Part shown: one piece after another, positions 19,186 to 27,779 of the stretch
How the letters are laid out: the number at the start of each line of letters is the position of its first letter
Position numbering within the stretch: the first letter of the stretch is position 1
Source: Herbaspirillum sp. CF444
GTDB lineage: Bacteria; Pseudomonadota; Gammaproteobacteria; Burkholderiales; Burkholderiaceae_D
Assembly: GCF_000282135.1 (NCBI RefSeq)
Contig: NZ_AKJW01000057.1
Location: 56,805-120,804, forward strand
DNA length: 64,000 bases
Direction: 5' to 3'
The notes under the pieces: generated by a model
Databases searched by the model: none
What the model was told of the DNA's origin: nothing
The model's input: the letters and a program-made list of their open reading frames with translations, nothing else
Position numbers and translations under genes: made by a program

Positions 19186-19593
19186 TCAGGCGGCTGCACT
19201 CAGGAAATAATCCTGGCGCCATTCGCGTGCCTGACCGGCAACACCTGCGCACAGATTCATCAGTTGTTCGGCCACGATCTCCTTGAGGTGATAGTGGTAC
19301 GCCAGTGCGACCCGCTTGCCCGGCGACAGCATGAATGCCGGTGGATTGCTGCCATACATCGCCATGTTTACTTCCAGCAGTGCTTCGTAGGCTTCCAGCC
19401 GGCGCTCTGCCGGCGGAATGCCGAAATCGCAGTACACCACCAGATGGTCCGGCTCTTCTTCTTCGTCGTAGGCCAGGTAGAAATCCACGCCGTCGACTTC
19501 GATGGCATTGCCTTCCAGCAGCCGCTCCGGCTCCGGCAGACGGGCCAGTTGACAGAACTTGCTGGCTAACTCGACAAACAGTGCTTTTGACAT
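19186..19593 (-). CDS. CesT/SycE-type T3SS chaperone (cassette 1)
   Basis: A 135-residue acidic protein of the class I T3SS chaperone type, which binds the N-terminal region of an effector and delivers it to the SctN ATPase. Recognisable family features are the alternating strand pattern VDGVDFYLAYDEE...LVVYCDFG, then LLEVNMAMYGSNPPAFMLSPGKRVAL and the helical WRQDYF end. It is clearly homologous to the chaperone at 21992. Start at ATG 19593 (MSKALF) follows the hrp box by 42 bases; the longer frame would begin upstream of the predicted transcript. It lies 56 bases before the 520-residue candidate effector. Confidence 0.75.
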   Translation of the reverse strand: MSKALFVELASKFCQLARLPEPERLLEGNAIEVDGVDFYLAYDEEEEPDHLVVYCDFGIPPAERRLEAYEALLEVNMAMYGSNPPAFMLSPGKRVALAYHYHLKEIVAEQLMNLCAGVAGQAREWRQDYFLSAAA

Positions 19594-19634
19594 GGCGTAT
19601 CCCTTGATGAATGAAACTGATCGAATGTCCATAT

Positions 19635-19660
19635 GTGGAAAGGGGAACCTCGCCGGTTCC
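19635..19660 (-). promoter_or_regulatory. hrp box before chaperone/effector cassette 1
   Basis: On the minus strand: GGAACC, 16 bases, CCACATA, a full match to the HrpL promoter consensus GGAACC-N16-CCACNNA. It lies 42 bases upstream of the chaperone ATG. The -35 half overlaps the left arm of the terminator hairpin at 19639-19666. Confidence 0.85.
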
Positions 19661-19666
19661 CCTTTT
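19639..19666 (+). terminator. Hairpin with T run after the 752-residue effector gene
   Basis: AAAGGGGAACC-TCGCC-GGTTCCCCTTT forms an 11-base stem and is followed by T on the plus strand and preceded by A. On the minus strand it lies about 45 bases after the stop of the gene at 19710 and can act as its transcription stop, although its T tract on that strand is poor. It shares bases with the hrp box. Confidence 0.6.
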
Positions 19667-19709
19667 TTGTTTCCCTTGCCGATACGTCGGCGCCGTCAGC
19701 CGGCAGCCG

Positions 19710-21968
19710 TCAGACGCGTTGACGCTCTCCGCTCCTGCTGCCGCGCTCGCCATTCTCCTCGTCATCCCCCTCGTCGTCCGAGAGATGATCAGCGAGTTGC
19801 GCTGCCTGTTGACCGAGTTGGCCCCATTGCTGCGCAAGGCGCTCACGGGAGGCATTGTTGCCGGTAGATGCCGCATCGATCGCCCGACGTTGCCTGATGG
19901 CCGAAGGAAATGCAAACATGGCCTGGCTGATCGCCTTGAGCGCCTTGCCTGCCAGGCTCGGCTGGAAGCCCACGCGCGACGACATGGCGCCGCTGTCGGC
20001 ATCGCTCTTCATCTTGGAACGTTGCGTGATCTTGTCGTTGACGCCGGCGCCGGCGGACAACGCCCCGCCCACGGCGATCAGCATGAACGCCACGGTGAGC
20101 ACATCGCGCCAGTGATTGGGGATCGGCGGCTCTTTACCCTCCTCCCTCTTGTATGCCGTCACCAGTCGGAACAAGGCATTGAGGATCAGCGGCATATTGG
20201 TGCCGGCAAAAATCATGGCGAACTGCGAACCGAAGCGCTGTGCGATCTGCGCGATGAAGTCGGCCGGCAAGCGCATGCGCGCCCACGCCGTCTGCGCCGA
20301 CAAACTCCATGGACTGTCGCCGCTGACGGCCCTGAGCAAGGACGCGCGGTTCTCCGGCGACAGGGCCATCCAGTTGTCCGCCTTCAGATGCCTCACATCC
20401 TGCCGCAGCGCGTCCAGCCGTTCGCTCAGATGCTGATGCAGCTCGGTCTTGCTTCCGGCGGGCACCGCGTTACGCTTGGCCAGCAAGCGCGTCAGATCCG
20501 CCTGTTCTGCCGGGTCCAGTACCGGGTCATCACTGGCTTGCTTGTTCTCCAGTTGCTCCAGGCGTCGGAACTCATGCGGTTCCAGATTGACGAGGTCGCC
20601 AAGGCCTTGTTCGCAATAGGCGATTTCAATATCCAGATACTCCTGGAACTGTCCCTTGGCCGTCGAAATCGGTCCCTTCCACTGCTTGCTCAAGTCGGAG
20701 ATGTCCAGGTCTGCTTCTTCCAGTTCTCCGATCGGCTTGTTGCGCGACTCGGGACGCACCAGCCGGGTCGACATGATGGTTGCGCCCAGCGTCTTTTGTT
20801 CCTTGTTGGCGACATCCGCCGGCGCAGCCCAGAATTGCTGCCCCCCCATCGCCACCAGCGTGCCGCCGATCTGAATGAGGTTGCCAAGATGCGTGTTGGC
20901 GGTTTCCAGCCCCGCTACCGCCGAAGTCATGTTGACCACCGAACGGAAGACCCGCACCAGCGACTGGTTGAACTGACCGACGTAGTTCAGGTTGATCACG
21001 TCGTGCCGCACCTGGAATTCATGCGCCAGATCGCCCGAGCGCGCCAGCAGGCCCACGATCTCTTCACTGTCTGCCTCTATCAGGGCCAGCCGCGCCTGGG
21101 CCGCCGGGCTGCCCTGCGGAAGGGTTTGCAAGGCTTCCCGATGCTCATCGAGTTTGGCCCTCGCCGCATCCATCCGCGCCGTCACCTCCGTCATCTCTGT
21201 CGAGATCTCATCATAACCGCGCGCCTTCATCTCCTTCGAGCGCGCCGACTGGCCTTCACCGCGCATCAATTCCTGGCGCGCCACCATGATGATCTGCATG
21301 GCGGAATTGACGAACGGCGTCGCCAGCGATACGCCCAGCTGAGTGCCCAGATTGATCCAGGCATAGTGCACCGGATCCTTTTTCAAGGCTTCGGCCGAGA
21401 CAGTGGCCGTATAGATCGCAGGAATCAGCGAGGCAAACGTCATCAATTGGCCGCTCAACGCGTACAGGCTGCCGGATCCTATCCAACCGCCCTTGAACAG
21501 GCCGCCTTTTATTTCCTCCAGCTTGGCGCCGTCGACGCCATGTATCTCCAGGTAAAGACGCTCTGCCTCGGCCCAGTTGCGCTGGTTTTCGGGTCGCGCC
21601 AGTTGGGTCAATTGTTCCCTGACGAACGGCAACACGACCTCTGGTGGCATTTCTCGGTTCTTCTCGTTCGTCAGATACTTGTCCAGGATGCCTTGCAGTT
21701 TCGCATCCTGCACATTCTGAGGTTCCTCTGCTGTCTCGAGCTCGTGTTGCCAATCATGCTGCTCGGTCTCGTTCATTTCGATAAGCTCTGCCGGCCTCTC
21801 GAACTCTCCCGGCATGCGTGGCTGATGCTGCAACGCGCGAGACGGCGGCGTGGTCGTCGAAATCTTGACATGAGAGTCGGAGACAGGTCGGGGATTTTGG
21901 GCGTCGGAAAGATTGTCGACGGCGTGTGCTCCCGATGAGGAGCTGATTTGTTGTGAAGCATGAGCCAT
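19710..21968 (-). CDS. Large candidate type III effector/translocator with hydrophobic segments
   Basis: A 752-residue protein, family not recognised. The N-terminus (1-60) is polar and Ser/Gln/His-rich without a Sec signal. Two hydrophobic stretches lie at about 161-192 and 203-230, and two more near 590-615 and 620-645, separated by long charged helical regions. The C-terminus is acidic (SDDEGDDEENGE). Membrane-inserting helices plus a dedicated CesT-like chaperone 23 bases upstream fit a translocated membrane effector or a translocator-like protein. Start ATG 21968 (MAHASQQ) is chosen because upstream sequence overlaps the chaperone gene. Both island effector candidates share acidic tails. 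Confidence 0.6.
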   Translation of the reverse strand: MAHASQQISSSSGAHAVDNLSDAQNPRPVSDSHVKISTTTPPSRALQHQPRMPGEFERPAELIEMNETEQHDWQHELETAEEPQNVQDAKLQGILDKYLTNEKNREMPPEVVLPFVREQLTQLARPENQRNWAEAERLYLEIHGVDGAKLEEIKGGLFKGGWIGSGSLYALSGQLMTFASLIPAIYTATVSAEALKKDPVHYAWINLGTQLGVSLATPFVNSAMQIIMVARQELMRGEGQSARSKEMKARGYDEISTEMTEVTARMDAARAKLDEHREALQTLPQGSPAAQARLALIEADSEEIVGLLARSGDLAHEFQVRHDVINLNYVGQFNQSLVRVFRSVVNMTSAVAGLETANTHLGNLIQIGGTLVAMGGQQFWAAPADVANKEQKTLGATIMSTRLVRPESRNKPIGELEEADLDISDLSKQWKGPISTAKGQFQEYLDIEIAYCEQGLGDLVNLEPHEFRRLEQLENKQASDDPVLDPAEQADLTRLLAKRNAVPAGSKTELHQHLSERLDALRQDVRHLKADNWMALSPENRASLLRAVSGDSPWSLSAQTAWARMRLPADFIAQIAQRFGSQFAMIFAGTNMPLILNALFRLVTAYKREEGKEPPIPNHWRDVLTVAFMLIAVGGALSAGAGVNDKITQRSKMKSDADSGAMSSRVGFQPSLAGKALKAISQAMFAFPSAIRQRRAIDAASTGNNASRERLAQQWGQLGQQAAQLADHLSDDEGDDEENGERGSRSGERQRV

Positions 21969-21991
21969 GATAGTTCTCTTTTTTGATTGGG

Positions 21992-22453
21992 TTATGGGGT
22001 TTCGGCGGCAGCCAGCAGGCGGTGCGTCTTGGCGCGCGTCTTTTTCAGGCCTTCCATGAAGTAGGTCTGGCGCCACAATTTGGCTTGGGCGGAAAATTGC
22101 GCAAATGCGCTGAGCAAGCTCTTGGCCTCGATTTTTTCGAGTTCGACCCGCCCCATCAGCAAGGCGTGGCCGGTTTCGAAATTGAGGGAAAAGGTCGGTG
22201 TGCCGACGCCGAACATCAGCAGATTGCATTCCAGCAGGCGTTGCAGGATTTCAGCACGGTCGGCGTTCGTGGGAACCGCGCCGAAATCGCAGAAATAGGC
22301 CGCCGTCCCTTCTTCCAGCTCGACGCCTTCCATCAACGTGAAGGACACGCCATCCACGTCGACCTGAGCGTGATTGCCAACGCGGGTCAGCTCTGCAACG
22401 TTGGCGATGCCGGCAATTTCTTCCACCAGGGCGCGGAAATTCTTTTGTTTCAT
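21992..22453 (-). CDS. CesT/SycE-type T3SS chaperone (cassette 2)
   Basis: A 153-residue protein (start MKQKN at 22453; an in-frame start at 22477 adds eight residues). It shares YFCDFG, LLECN, MFG, P-x-F-x-L and WRQTYF with the chaperone at 19186, showing a common origin. It lies 23 bases before the 752-residue candidate effector and should be its chaperone. A C-terminal Lys/Arg extension (KKTRAKTHR) is absent from the paralogue. Confidence 0.75.
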   Translation of the reverse strand: MKQKNFRALVEEIAGIANVAELTRVGNHAQVDVDGVSFTLMEGVELEEGTAAYFCDFGAVPTNADRAEILQRLLECNLLMFGVGTPTFSLNFETGHALLMGRVELEKIEAKSLLSAFAQFSAQAKLWRQTYFMEGLKKTRAKTHRLLAAAETP

Positions 22454-23085
22454 CTTGTCATCTTCCATTCTTGTCATCAGTACAGCGAAGCGGCGACAGG
22501 CAGTCGTCAGGCGTCGCGGGAATATTCAACGCATGCGAGGATGATGGTCGTATCGACCACGTGGGAAGCAATCCGAAGGCAAGAAATGTCGCGGCTAGAC
22601 AATCGGGAAATACTCGCTCGCCATCATGAGTAGACGGCCAGCGAAAAACGGTTCCATCAACAGAAACAGAATGTGCCCAGCCCGGCACACAAACCAGAGT
22701 TTTGTGGTACGATACAAAGTATTGGTTACAAAAACGCGCCAGAACGGCGCGAAATTGAATTCAGGTGTGATTTTTGCCGTTGCCACATTCACTTGGGAGA
22801 ATGGTCGTGCGCTTTGCATCCTGCAAACTTGCAAAAATAATGTCAACGCCATTTGCGGAGTGTCGTTTCTGCACACTCCGCTCTTTCATCGACAAGAAAC
22901 CGCAGCATATGACAACAGTGCGCCGCAAAGGGGCGCCTATCGAAGCTGCGTGGCAATCGAAGAAATCAATGAAGAGAATAGTTGTAGACAATCACGCATT
23001 GCAAACGAATGCTGTACATTAATTAAAGCACTGCAAATTTTTTATTTTTAATGCAATGTTGTAAAGGTGAGGTCAACAAAGCCGC
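22454..23085. other. Gene-free region between effector cassettes and pilT
   Basis: About 630 bases, clearly more AT-rich than its surroundings from 22690 on. It holds the degenerate hrp box and a 9-base stem hairpin (GCGGAGTGT / ACACTCCGC) at 22855-22881. Short frames on both strands lack ribosome sites or coding character. The base composition could reflect a junction in the assembly of the island. Confidence 0.5.
22630..22655 (-). promoter_or_regulatory. Degenerate hrp box before cassette 2
   Basis: On the minus strand: GGAACC, 16 bases, CTACTCA. The -35 half is perfect and the -10 half has one mismatch to CCACNNA. It points at the chaperone gene 177 bases away. Confidence 0.55.
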
Positions 23086-24180
23086 CTATCGCTTGTTATT
23101 GAGCATGTCGTGCAGTTCGAGGCGATTGTAGGCAATGCGCAAGGCGTCGCGTGCGCTGACGGCCTTTTTGATAACCAACTGTAACAAGACCTCGTTAAGA
23201 TTGCGCGACATGTTATCTTCCTTGCGCTTCATGAACTCGGTGATCATGTGCAGCTTGTTGGGATCGATGATGTACGGCGCGATTTGCTGGTTGTTGTTGA
23301 ACACCATTTCGCTGGCCATGACGTGGCTGTTGCCATCCTCGGACGGCAACAGGCTCTGGAAGATGACGCCGACCAGAGAGTCAGCAAGTGTGGCAGCCCG
23401 CTGAGCGCGTTGATCCTGCGGGAAGAAACCGAGTAACTTGGTGATGGCGCGCACCGCGCTGCTGGTATGCAGGGTCGCCAGCACGAGATGACCGGACTCA
23501 CCTGCATGCAGGACCGTATCGGCAGTGTCGAAGTCGCGGATTTCGCCAACCATTAATACATCCGGCTTCTGCCGCAATGCTTCACGCAGGCCGCTGGAAA
23601 AACTGACCGTATCTGTAGGAACCTCTTTTTGGGAAATGATCGATTGCTTACGACGCAATTCGTATTCAATCGGTTCTTCAATGGTGACGATATGACCATG
23701 ACGAGTCGTGTTGATATAGTCGAGCATCGAAGCAATGGTGGTCGTCTTCCCTGCGCCGGTCGGACCGGTGACCAGGATGATGCCCTTGGTTGCCTCCAGC
23801 ATCGTTTTCACGTAGGTCGGCAAGCCGGTCTGCTCGAGCGCGATGGGCTGCAGCGGGAAACGGCGGATCGACACGGCCACCCGGCTGCCGCGGTCCATGC
23901 GGTAGATATTGCAGCGCAGGCGCCACTCTTCCAGGATGTACGGGCAATCGATCGCCTTGTCGATGATCTTGTCCTCCCAGTCTTGATCGATGGCGCTGAG
24001 CAAGGGACTCAATGCCTCAATGGTGACCGGTGCATCGCCGACGGGTTGCCAGCCGCGCGGCGTCTTGATCATGATCAATTCGTCCTGCTCGATGTGAATG
24101 TCCGAGAAAGTTTGTTTGGCATTGACGAGGGCAAGCACTTCTTGCTGGAGATTACGTGTCATGGGAAAGTTGTTTGGCAT
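23086..24180 (-). CDS. pilT: PilT/BfpF-type pilus retraction ATPase
   Basis: A hexameric ATPase that depolymerises type IV pili. The protein has 364 residues. Walker A GPTGAGKTT is at 139-147, the Asp box is TIEEPIEY, Walker B is DVLMVGEIRD, and the His box is GHLVLATLHT. An AIRNLIRE-like helix at the C-terminus, typical of true PilT, is replaced by a divergent sequence (LRIAYNRLEL). R64-type pilus operons lack a retraction ATPase, while BFP systems have BfpF, so this gene is an addition to the R64-like set. It is separated from the pilus operon by the divergent regulator. Confidence 0.85.
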   Translation of the reverse strand: MPNNFPMTRNLQQEVLALVNAKQTFSDIHIEQDELIMIKTPRGWQPVGDAPVTIEALSPLLSAIDQDWEDKIIDKAIDCPYILEEWRLRCNIYRMDRGSRVAVSIRRFPLQPIALEQTGLPTYVKTMLEATKGIILVTGPTGAGKTTTIASMLDYINTTRHGHIVTIEEPIEYELRRKQSIISQKEVPTDTVSFSSGLREALRQKPDVLMVGEIRDFDTADTVLHAGESGHLVLATLHTSSAVRAITKLLGFFPQDQRAQRAATLADSLVGVIFQSLLPSEDGNSHVMASEMVFNNNQQIAPYIIDPNKLHMITEFMKRKEDNMSRNLNEVLLQLVIKKAVSARDALRIAYNRLELHDMLNNKR

Positions 24181-24495
24181 TCAACCACCTAAATTTTTGA
24201 AAAGCATGTCGGGACGGTGCAGGTATTTTTCTTGTGTATATAACCAGCTCCGTTTCATTTCTCAAACTGACGAATAGCCTGATATTCAGCGACAAGAAGT
24301 TCAAATGAAGCCCGATACCGGCCGGCCATTTTCTTCTTTCATCGTCTTTCAGCGATCTCGTTTACCGACCTTCCCACCAGTATACATCGATTGAGTCTAT
24401 GCAATATTCAAGAATACTCAACAGTGATATCCTAGCCCGAAGGCAACAAAAATTACCGGTCCGCACGACGTAACGCCGTTTGATTTTTTTTAACC
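24181..24495. other. Divergent promoter region between pilT and the response regulator
   Basis: A 315-base AT-rich spacer between two divergent genes. It must carry the promoters of both. No hrp box with correct spacing was found here. Confidence 0.55.
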
Positions 24496-25185
24496 ATGAA
24501 AATCGCATGTTACATCCGCAATACAACTGTTTTCGAACAAGTGCGAGCCACCCTCATCCGTTCCGGCTTCGAACCTGCTCATTACGATTCTGAAACTGCG
24601 CTTCTGCGCAGCTTGCAGCGCAACACCTTCGATTTGATCGTGATCGACATCGCCGTCATGCCGCGTGACGACGACAGCATTTTTTCGTGGCTCAATTTCC
24701 GTACCGGCAATCGCACCCCGACGCTGGTGCTGTCGCCGCTGCGCAATGCGGAACTGGCCGCGCTGGCGCTGGACAGCGGCGCCGACGATTTTGTCGTCAG
24801 GCCGTACGAACCGATCGAACTGGTGGCCCGCATCAACGCCTTGCTGCGCCGCTGCGCTCCTGTCAACATTCGCCGTACTATAGAGTATGCCGGATTTTCA
24901 CTGAATCGGGAAAATGCAAAATTCACTTATCTCGACCGCCCCATTTCGCTGACCTCCCGCGAATTCAGCATGGCCTGGCTATTTTTCTCGTCGCCGGGCA
25001 TTTATATCTCGCGCGAGACCATCGGCGCCGTCATCTGGAGCGCCGACAGCGAGGTTGCCGGCAGAACCATCGAACAGCACGTCTACAAATTGCGCAAGAA
25101 ACTGGTCGTCGACGGCGAACCGGTCGTCATGATCCGCACCGCCTACAGCCAGGGTTACCGCCTCGAAATGTGCGCCGGCGCCTGA
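24496..25185 (+). CDS. Atypical OmpR-family response regulator
   Basis: A 229-residue transcription factor. An N-terminal receiver-like domain (1-120) keeps the phospho-acceptor position Asp51 (IVIDIAVMP), but the acidic pair after strand 1 is missing (MKIACYIRN) and the conserved switch lysine is Arg (FVVRPYEP). The C-terminal winged helix (about 130-225) is intact: ISLTSREFSMAWLFF, then TIEQHVYKLRKKL and TAYSQGYRL. Degenerate receivers of this kind usually work without phosphorylation. No sensor kinase gene is adjacent. Its place between pilus and retraction ATPase suggests local control; its class recalls HrpG regulators of plant pathogens, but that is context only. Confidence 0.8.
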   Translation: MKIACYIRNTTVFEQVRATLIRSGFEPAHYDSETALLRSLQRNTFDLIVIDIAVMPRDDDSIFSWLNFRTGNRTPTLVLSPLRNAELAALALDSGADDFVVRPYEPIELVARINALLRRCAPVNIRRTIEYAGFSLNRENAKFTYLDRPISLTSREFSMAWLFFSSPGIYISRETIGAVIWSADSEVAGRTIEQHVYKLRKKLVVDGEPVVMIRTAYSQGYRLEMCAGA

Positions 25186-25219
25186 ATCCAGGCGCCGGGG
25201 CCGTCGCCAAGCCAGCGTA

Positions 25220-25696
25220 TCAACGCTGACTCAGGACTTCTTCGGGAATGTTCTTGTAAACTTTCTTGGCATATTTGACACGCAGCGCCGGATTTTTTGC
25301 GTTATAGGCGCCCACGGCTTCCCAGGTCACGCCCAGGTTGCGCATGTTCTGCGACAGGATCCACGCGCCTACCTGCAGGTTGACGCAGGGATCCTTCAAT
25401 TGCTTTTCTTCCACGCCGTATTTCTTCAGCGTCGGCAGCCAACTGCTGTTGATCTGCATCAGGCCGATGTCGTACGAGCCGTTCTTGTTGCGGTTCATGG
25501 CGCCGGGGTTGAGGTTCGACTCGGTCTTGGCAATCGCATACAACAAATGTACGTTGATTCCATACCAGGCCGCGACTTCCTCCCAGCAGGCCACCGCCGG
25601 CGCGCTGGCCAGGATGGCAAGGACGGCGATGGCGAGTTGCAGGAGCAACCGCGTTCTCCGTCGGAAAATATTAAGGTGTATAGGTTCCATTGACAT
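25220..25696 (-). CDS. Pilus-associated lytic transglycosylase (R64 PilT / VirB1-like)
   Basis: A 158-residue periplasmic peptidoglycan-cleaving enzyme. A signal peptide with hydrophobic core at about 17-31 ends near SAPAVA. The SLT fold begins at WYGINVHLLYAIAKTESNLNP with catalytic Glu59, followed by YDIGLMQINSSW and AVGAYNAKNP. In R64 thin-pilus operons the protein called PilT is such a transglycosylase; it opens the cell wall for pilus assembly. It overlaps the end of pilV, so it is the last gene of the pilus operon. Confidence 0.88.
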   Translation of the reverse strand: MSMEPIHLNIFRRRTRLLLQLAIAVLAILASAPAVACWEEVAAWYGINVHLLYAIAKTESNLNPGAMNRNKNGSYDIGLMQINSSWLPTLKKYGVEEKQLKDPCVNLQVGAWILSQNMRNLGVTWEAVGAYNAKNPALRVKYAKKVYKNIPEEVLSQR

Positions 25697-27098
25697 ATCT
25701 CATGGTTTTGTCCGATCCGCAAATGAGCGTCCGGTAGCTGCTGTCCACAGCCAACGTTCCTTGCGGATAGGCGATGTAATAGGTTTGGGCGACACTGTCC
25801 CAGATAGGATAATGACAAGTGTCGCCCGGACTCATGACGTACCAGGTGGTGACCGTGGGCGCCTGCATCCAATCGGAGGCCTGCATCCCTTCTGCGGTGA
25901 CGTTGTGTGACGCCTGGACGTCGAAACCGGAAACGGTCTTTACCGCCGATACATTTTTTTGCGCCGCGACCGATGCATTGGTCGTGATGTCGCCGTCGGC
26001 ATGTATTGTTCCTTGCGAAACGATCGCCTGCGATGCCGTCATGTTGGCCGCAGTGATCGTCCCCGGCGCGTTGAAGTCGCCGTTTTGGTCCACCGCCAGC
26101 GCCACCCACGCACTGCCGTTGTAAGTAAATGCACGGCTCAGGCTGGTCACCATGCGCACGTCGCCCAGCACGCTGCCGGCGGTTGACGGCGGCAGATCGG
26201 CATAAGCGCCGACCGGTTCCTTCCATTGCGACGGATACGACCATTGGCCGCTGCTGCCGCAGGTCAACAGGTTGCGCGTGCTCGAATCCAGCGCCAGGCC
26301 GGCCTCGGCCACACCGGCCTGGTTCAGGCAGGAACTGCCGGCCGTCACCAGCGCGGCGCTGGCCATGCGGATCGGCGTATTCATGCGGTTCAATTCCGGA
26401 TGACCCGGCACGTTGTTGCGGTACAGGAAATCAGTGGACAACTGGCCCGCACCGTCGGAAAACAGGTTCGACACCAGATGACCGCCGTCGCCGCTGCCGC
26501 CGGTCAAGGCCGTGGCGCCGGCGCACGCCACCGAGCGATACGCGCTGGTGTTGATGCTCCAGTTGGCGCCGCGCGCGGTGGCGGTATCGGTTGATGCGAT
26601 ATAGCCGCTGCCGGGACCGGCATTCATGGCAATCGCGGCGATCTCGCGATCAGGGATGGCGTTCCCGCCGGTGGTCGTCACCAGTGCATCGAACTGCCCG
26701 GGGAAATTCACCGGATCCGGTTGCCGCACCAATACGCACGGCGTCTGGTTGTAGACATTGCTTGTCGCCATGCCGTTGGGCAAGAACTGGCCGGCCTTGA
26801 GTTGCGCCAACGTCACCGCCGCCACCACCGTCGAACTTGGGGTTGCTGCTTGCAATGCGGCCTGATTGGCGCCGATGTACTTGGCTGCCGCCGCGACGAT
26901 CTGCGACTGGTAGTAAGCCGCCTGCTGGCCTTTGAGGTCATCGATTGAATTGTCCATGACGGTCGACAACCCCAACAGGACGATCGAGCCGACCGCCAGG
27001 GCGCCGAGCAGTTCGAGAATGGCAAATCCGCGCTGCTGCCGGCGTTGAGGCGAGCATTGTGCTGCGTGTGGCAGCGGACGTGGCAGTGAGCGTTTCAT
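25671..27098 (-). CDS. pilV: Type IVb minor pilin / tip adhesin PilV
   Basis: A 475-residue prepilin-like protein. The N-terminal type III signal is QQRG-FAILELLGALAVGSIVLLGL: cleavage after Gly, Phe at +1 and Glu at +5, followed by a hydrophobic helix. The rest is a large Ser/Thr/Ala-rich domain with few cysteines and a C-terminal TxY-rich region. In R64 PilV sits at the pilus tip and chooses the recipient or surface; there the C-terminus is switched by a shufflon. No inverted repeats, spare C-terminal cassettes or recombinase gene are visible here, so PilV appears fixed. The ATG overlaps the pilM stop. Confidence 0.85.
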   Translation of the reverse strand: MKRSLPRPLPHAAQCSPQRRQQRGFAILELLGALAVGSIVLLGLSTVMDNSIDDLKGQQAAYYQSQIVAAAAKYIGANQAALQAATPSSTVVAAVTLAQLKAGQFLPNGMATSNVYNQTPCVLVRQPDPVNFPGQFDALVTTTGGNAIPDREIAAIAMNAGPGSGYIASTDTATARGANWSINTSAYRSVACAGATALTGGSGDGGHLVSNLFSDGAGQLSTDFLYRNNVPGHPELNRMNTPIRMASAALVTAGSSCLNQAGVAEAGLALDSSTRNLLTCGSSGQWSYPSQWKEPVGAYADLPPSTAGSVLGDVRMVTSLSRAFTYNGSAWVALAVDQNGDFNAPGTITAANMTASQAIVSQGTIHADGDITTNASVAAQKNVSAVKTVSGFDVQASHNVTAEGMQASDWMQAPTVTTWYVMSPGDTCHYPIWDSVAQTYYIAYPQGTLAVDSSYRTLICGSDKTMRYVNGTYTP

Positions 27099-27592
27099 TG
27101 TGTCATCGCAATCCATACTGGTGCGCCGTCGGGGATGGATTTCCCGTTCAGTGCGGTGACGGGGATCAGCGTATCCCCAAAAACCGGCGATTGCAGCGTC
27201 GCCGATCCGGTTCGATAGGCGCCGACCAGCATCGAGTTGTGCGACAGCGTGGCCAGTTCGACCAGGATGTTGTCGGTCGGCAGCGCGTCGGCATACACGT
27301 AAATGATGCCGTTGGCGTCGCGATAATTATTCCAGGCCGGCGTGCTGCTGCTCTGGTACAGCGTGCTCCAGGACGGCAGCATGCCGGTGCTCTTCAATGC
27401 CGCAAAACTGACGCTGGCATTGAGTTGGTTGGTGGCGCTGAAATAGCGCACGACGGCATCGCGATACAAGGCCATATCGGCAGCCACCGCATTGGCGACG
27501 TGACTTTGCGTGACATTCATCGTCTGCTGGTTGCGAGTGCCGTATATTCCGGCCGCCGCCATCAACACGACAAGTACGGCGATATTCCACAT
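27095..27592 (-). CDS. pilM: Type IVb pilus protein PilM
   Basis: A 165-residue inner-membrane protein with one N-terminal helix (MWNIAVLVVLMAAAGIYG) and a periplasmic domain, matching the R64-type PilM family in layout. The start at 27592 has an AGGAG ribosome site six bases upstream; a longer open frame to 27763 adds a polar N-terminus that would hide the membrane helix. In R64 pilM precedes pilN, whereas here it lies between pilS and pilV. Confidence 0.68.
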   Translation of the reverse strand: MWNIAVLVVLMAAAGIYGTRNQQTMNVTQSHVANAVAADMALYRDAVVRYFSATNQLNASVSFAALKSTGMLPSWSTLYQSSSTPAWNNYRDANGIIYVYADALPTDNILVELATLSHNSMLVGAYRTGSATLQSPVFGDTLIPVTALNGKSIPDGAPVWIAMTQ

Positions 27593-27779
27593 AGCGAGCT
27601 CCTGCCATTGCCACTGCGAATAGAGAGGCGTCCATGGTTGCAATCGTGATTCGGCGCCGAGTGGTGACAACATGCACGCCATTGCCGAATCGGCATTCTT
27701 GTATTTTTCTATGGCATCCGACACGTCCCGCGCCTTCTGTGCGCGGGATGGCCGGTAGTACATCCTGTGGCGCTACCGC

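Noticed and set aside
22626..23051. A 141-codon plus-strand frame in the AT-rich spacer
   Set aside because: No ribosome site, no recognisable domain, and Cys/Arg-rich composition unlike its neighbours.
25671..27098. Shufflon recombination sites in pilV
   Set aside because: No repeated inverted 19-base-type sites, alternative C-terminal segments or recombinase gene were found around the pilV 3' end.
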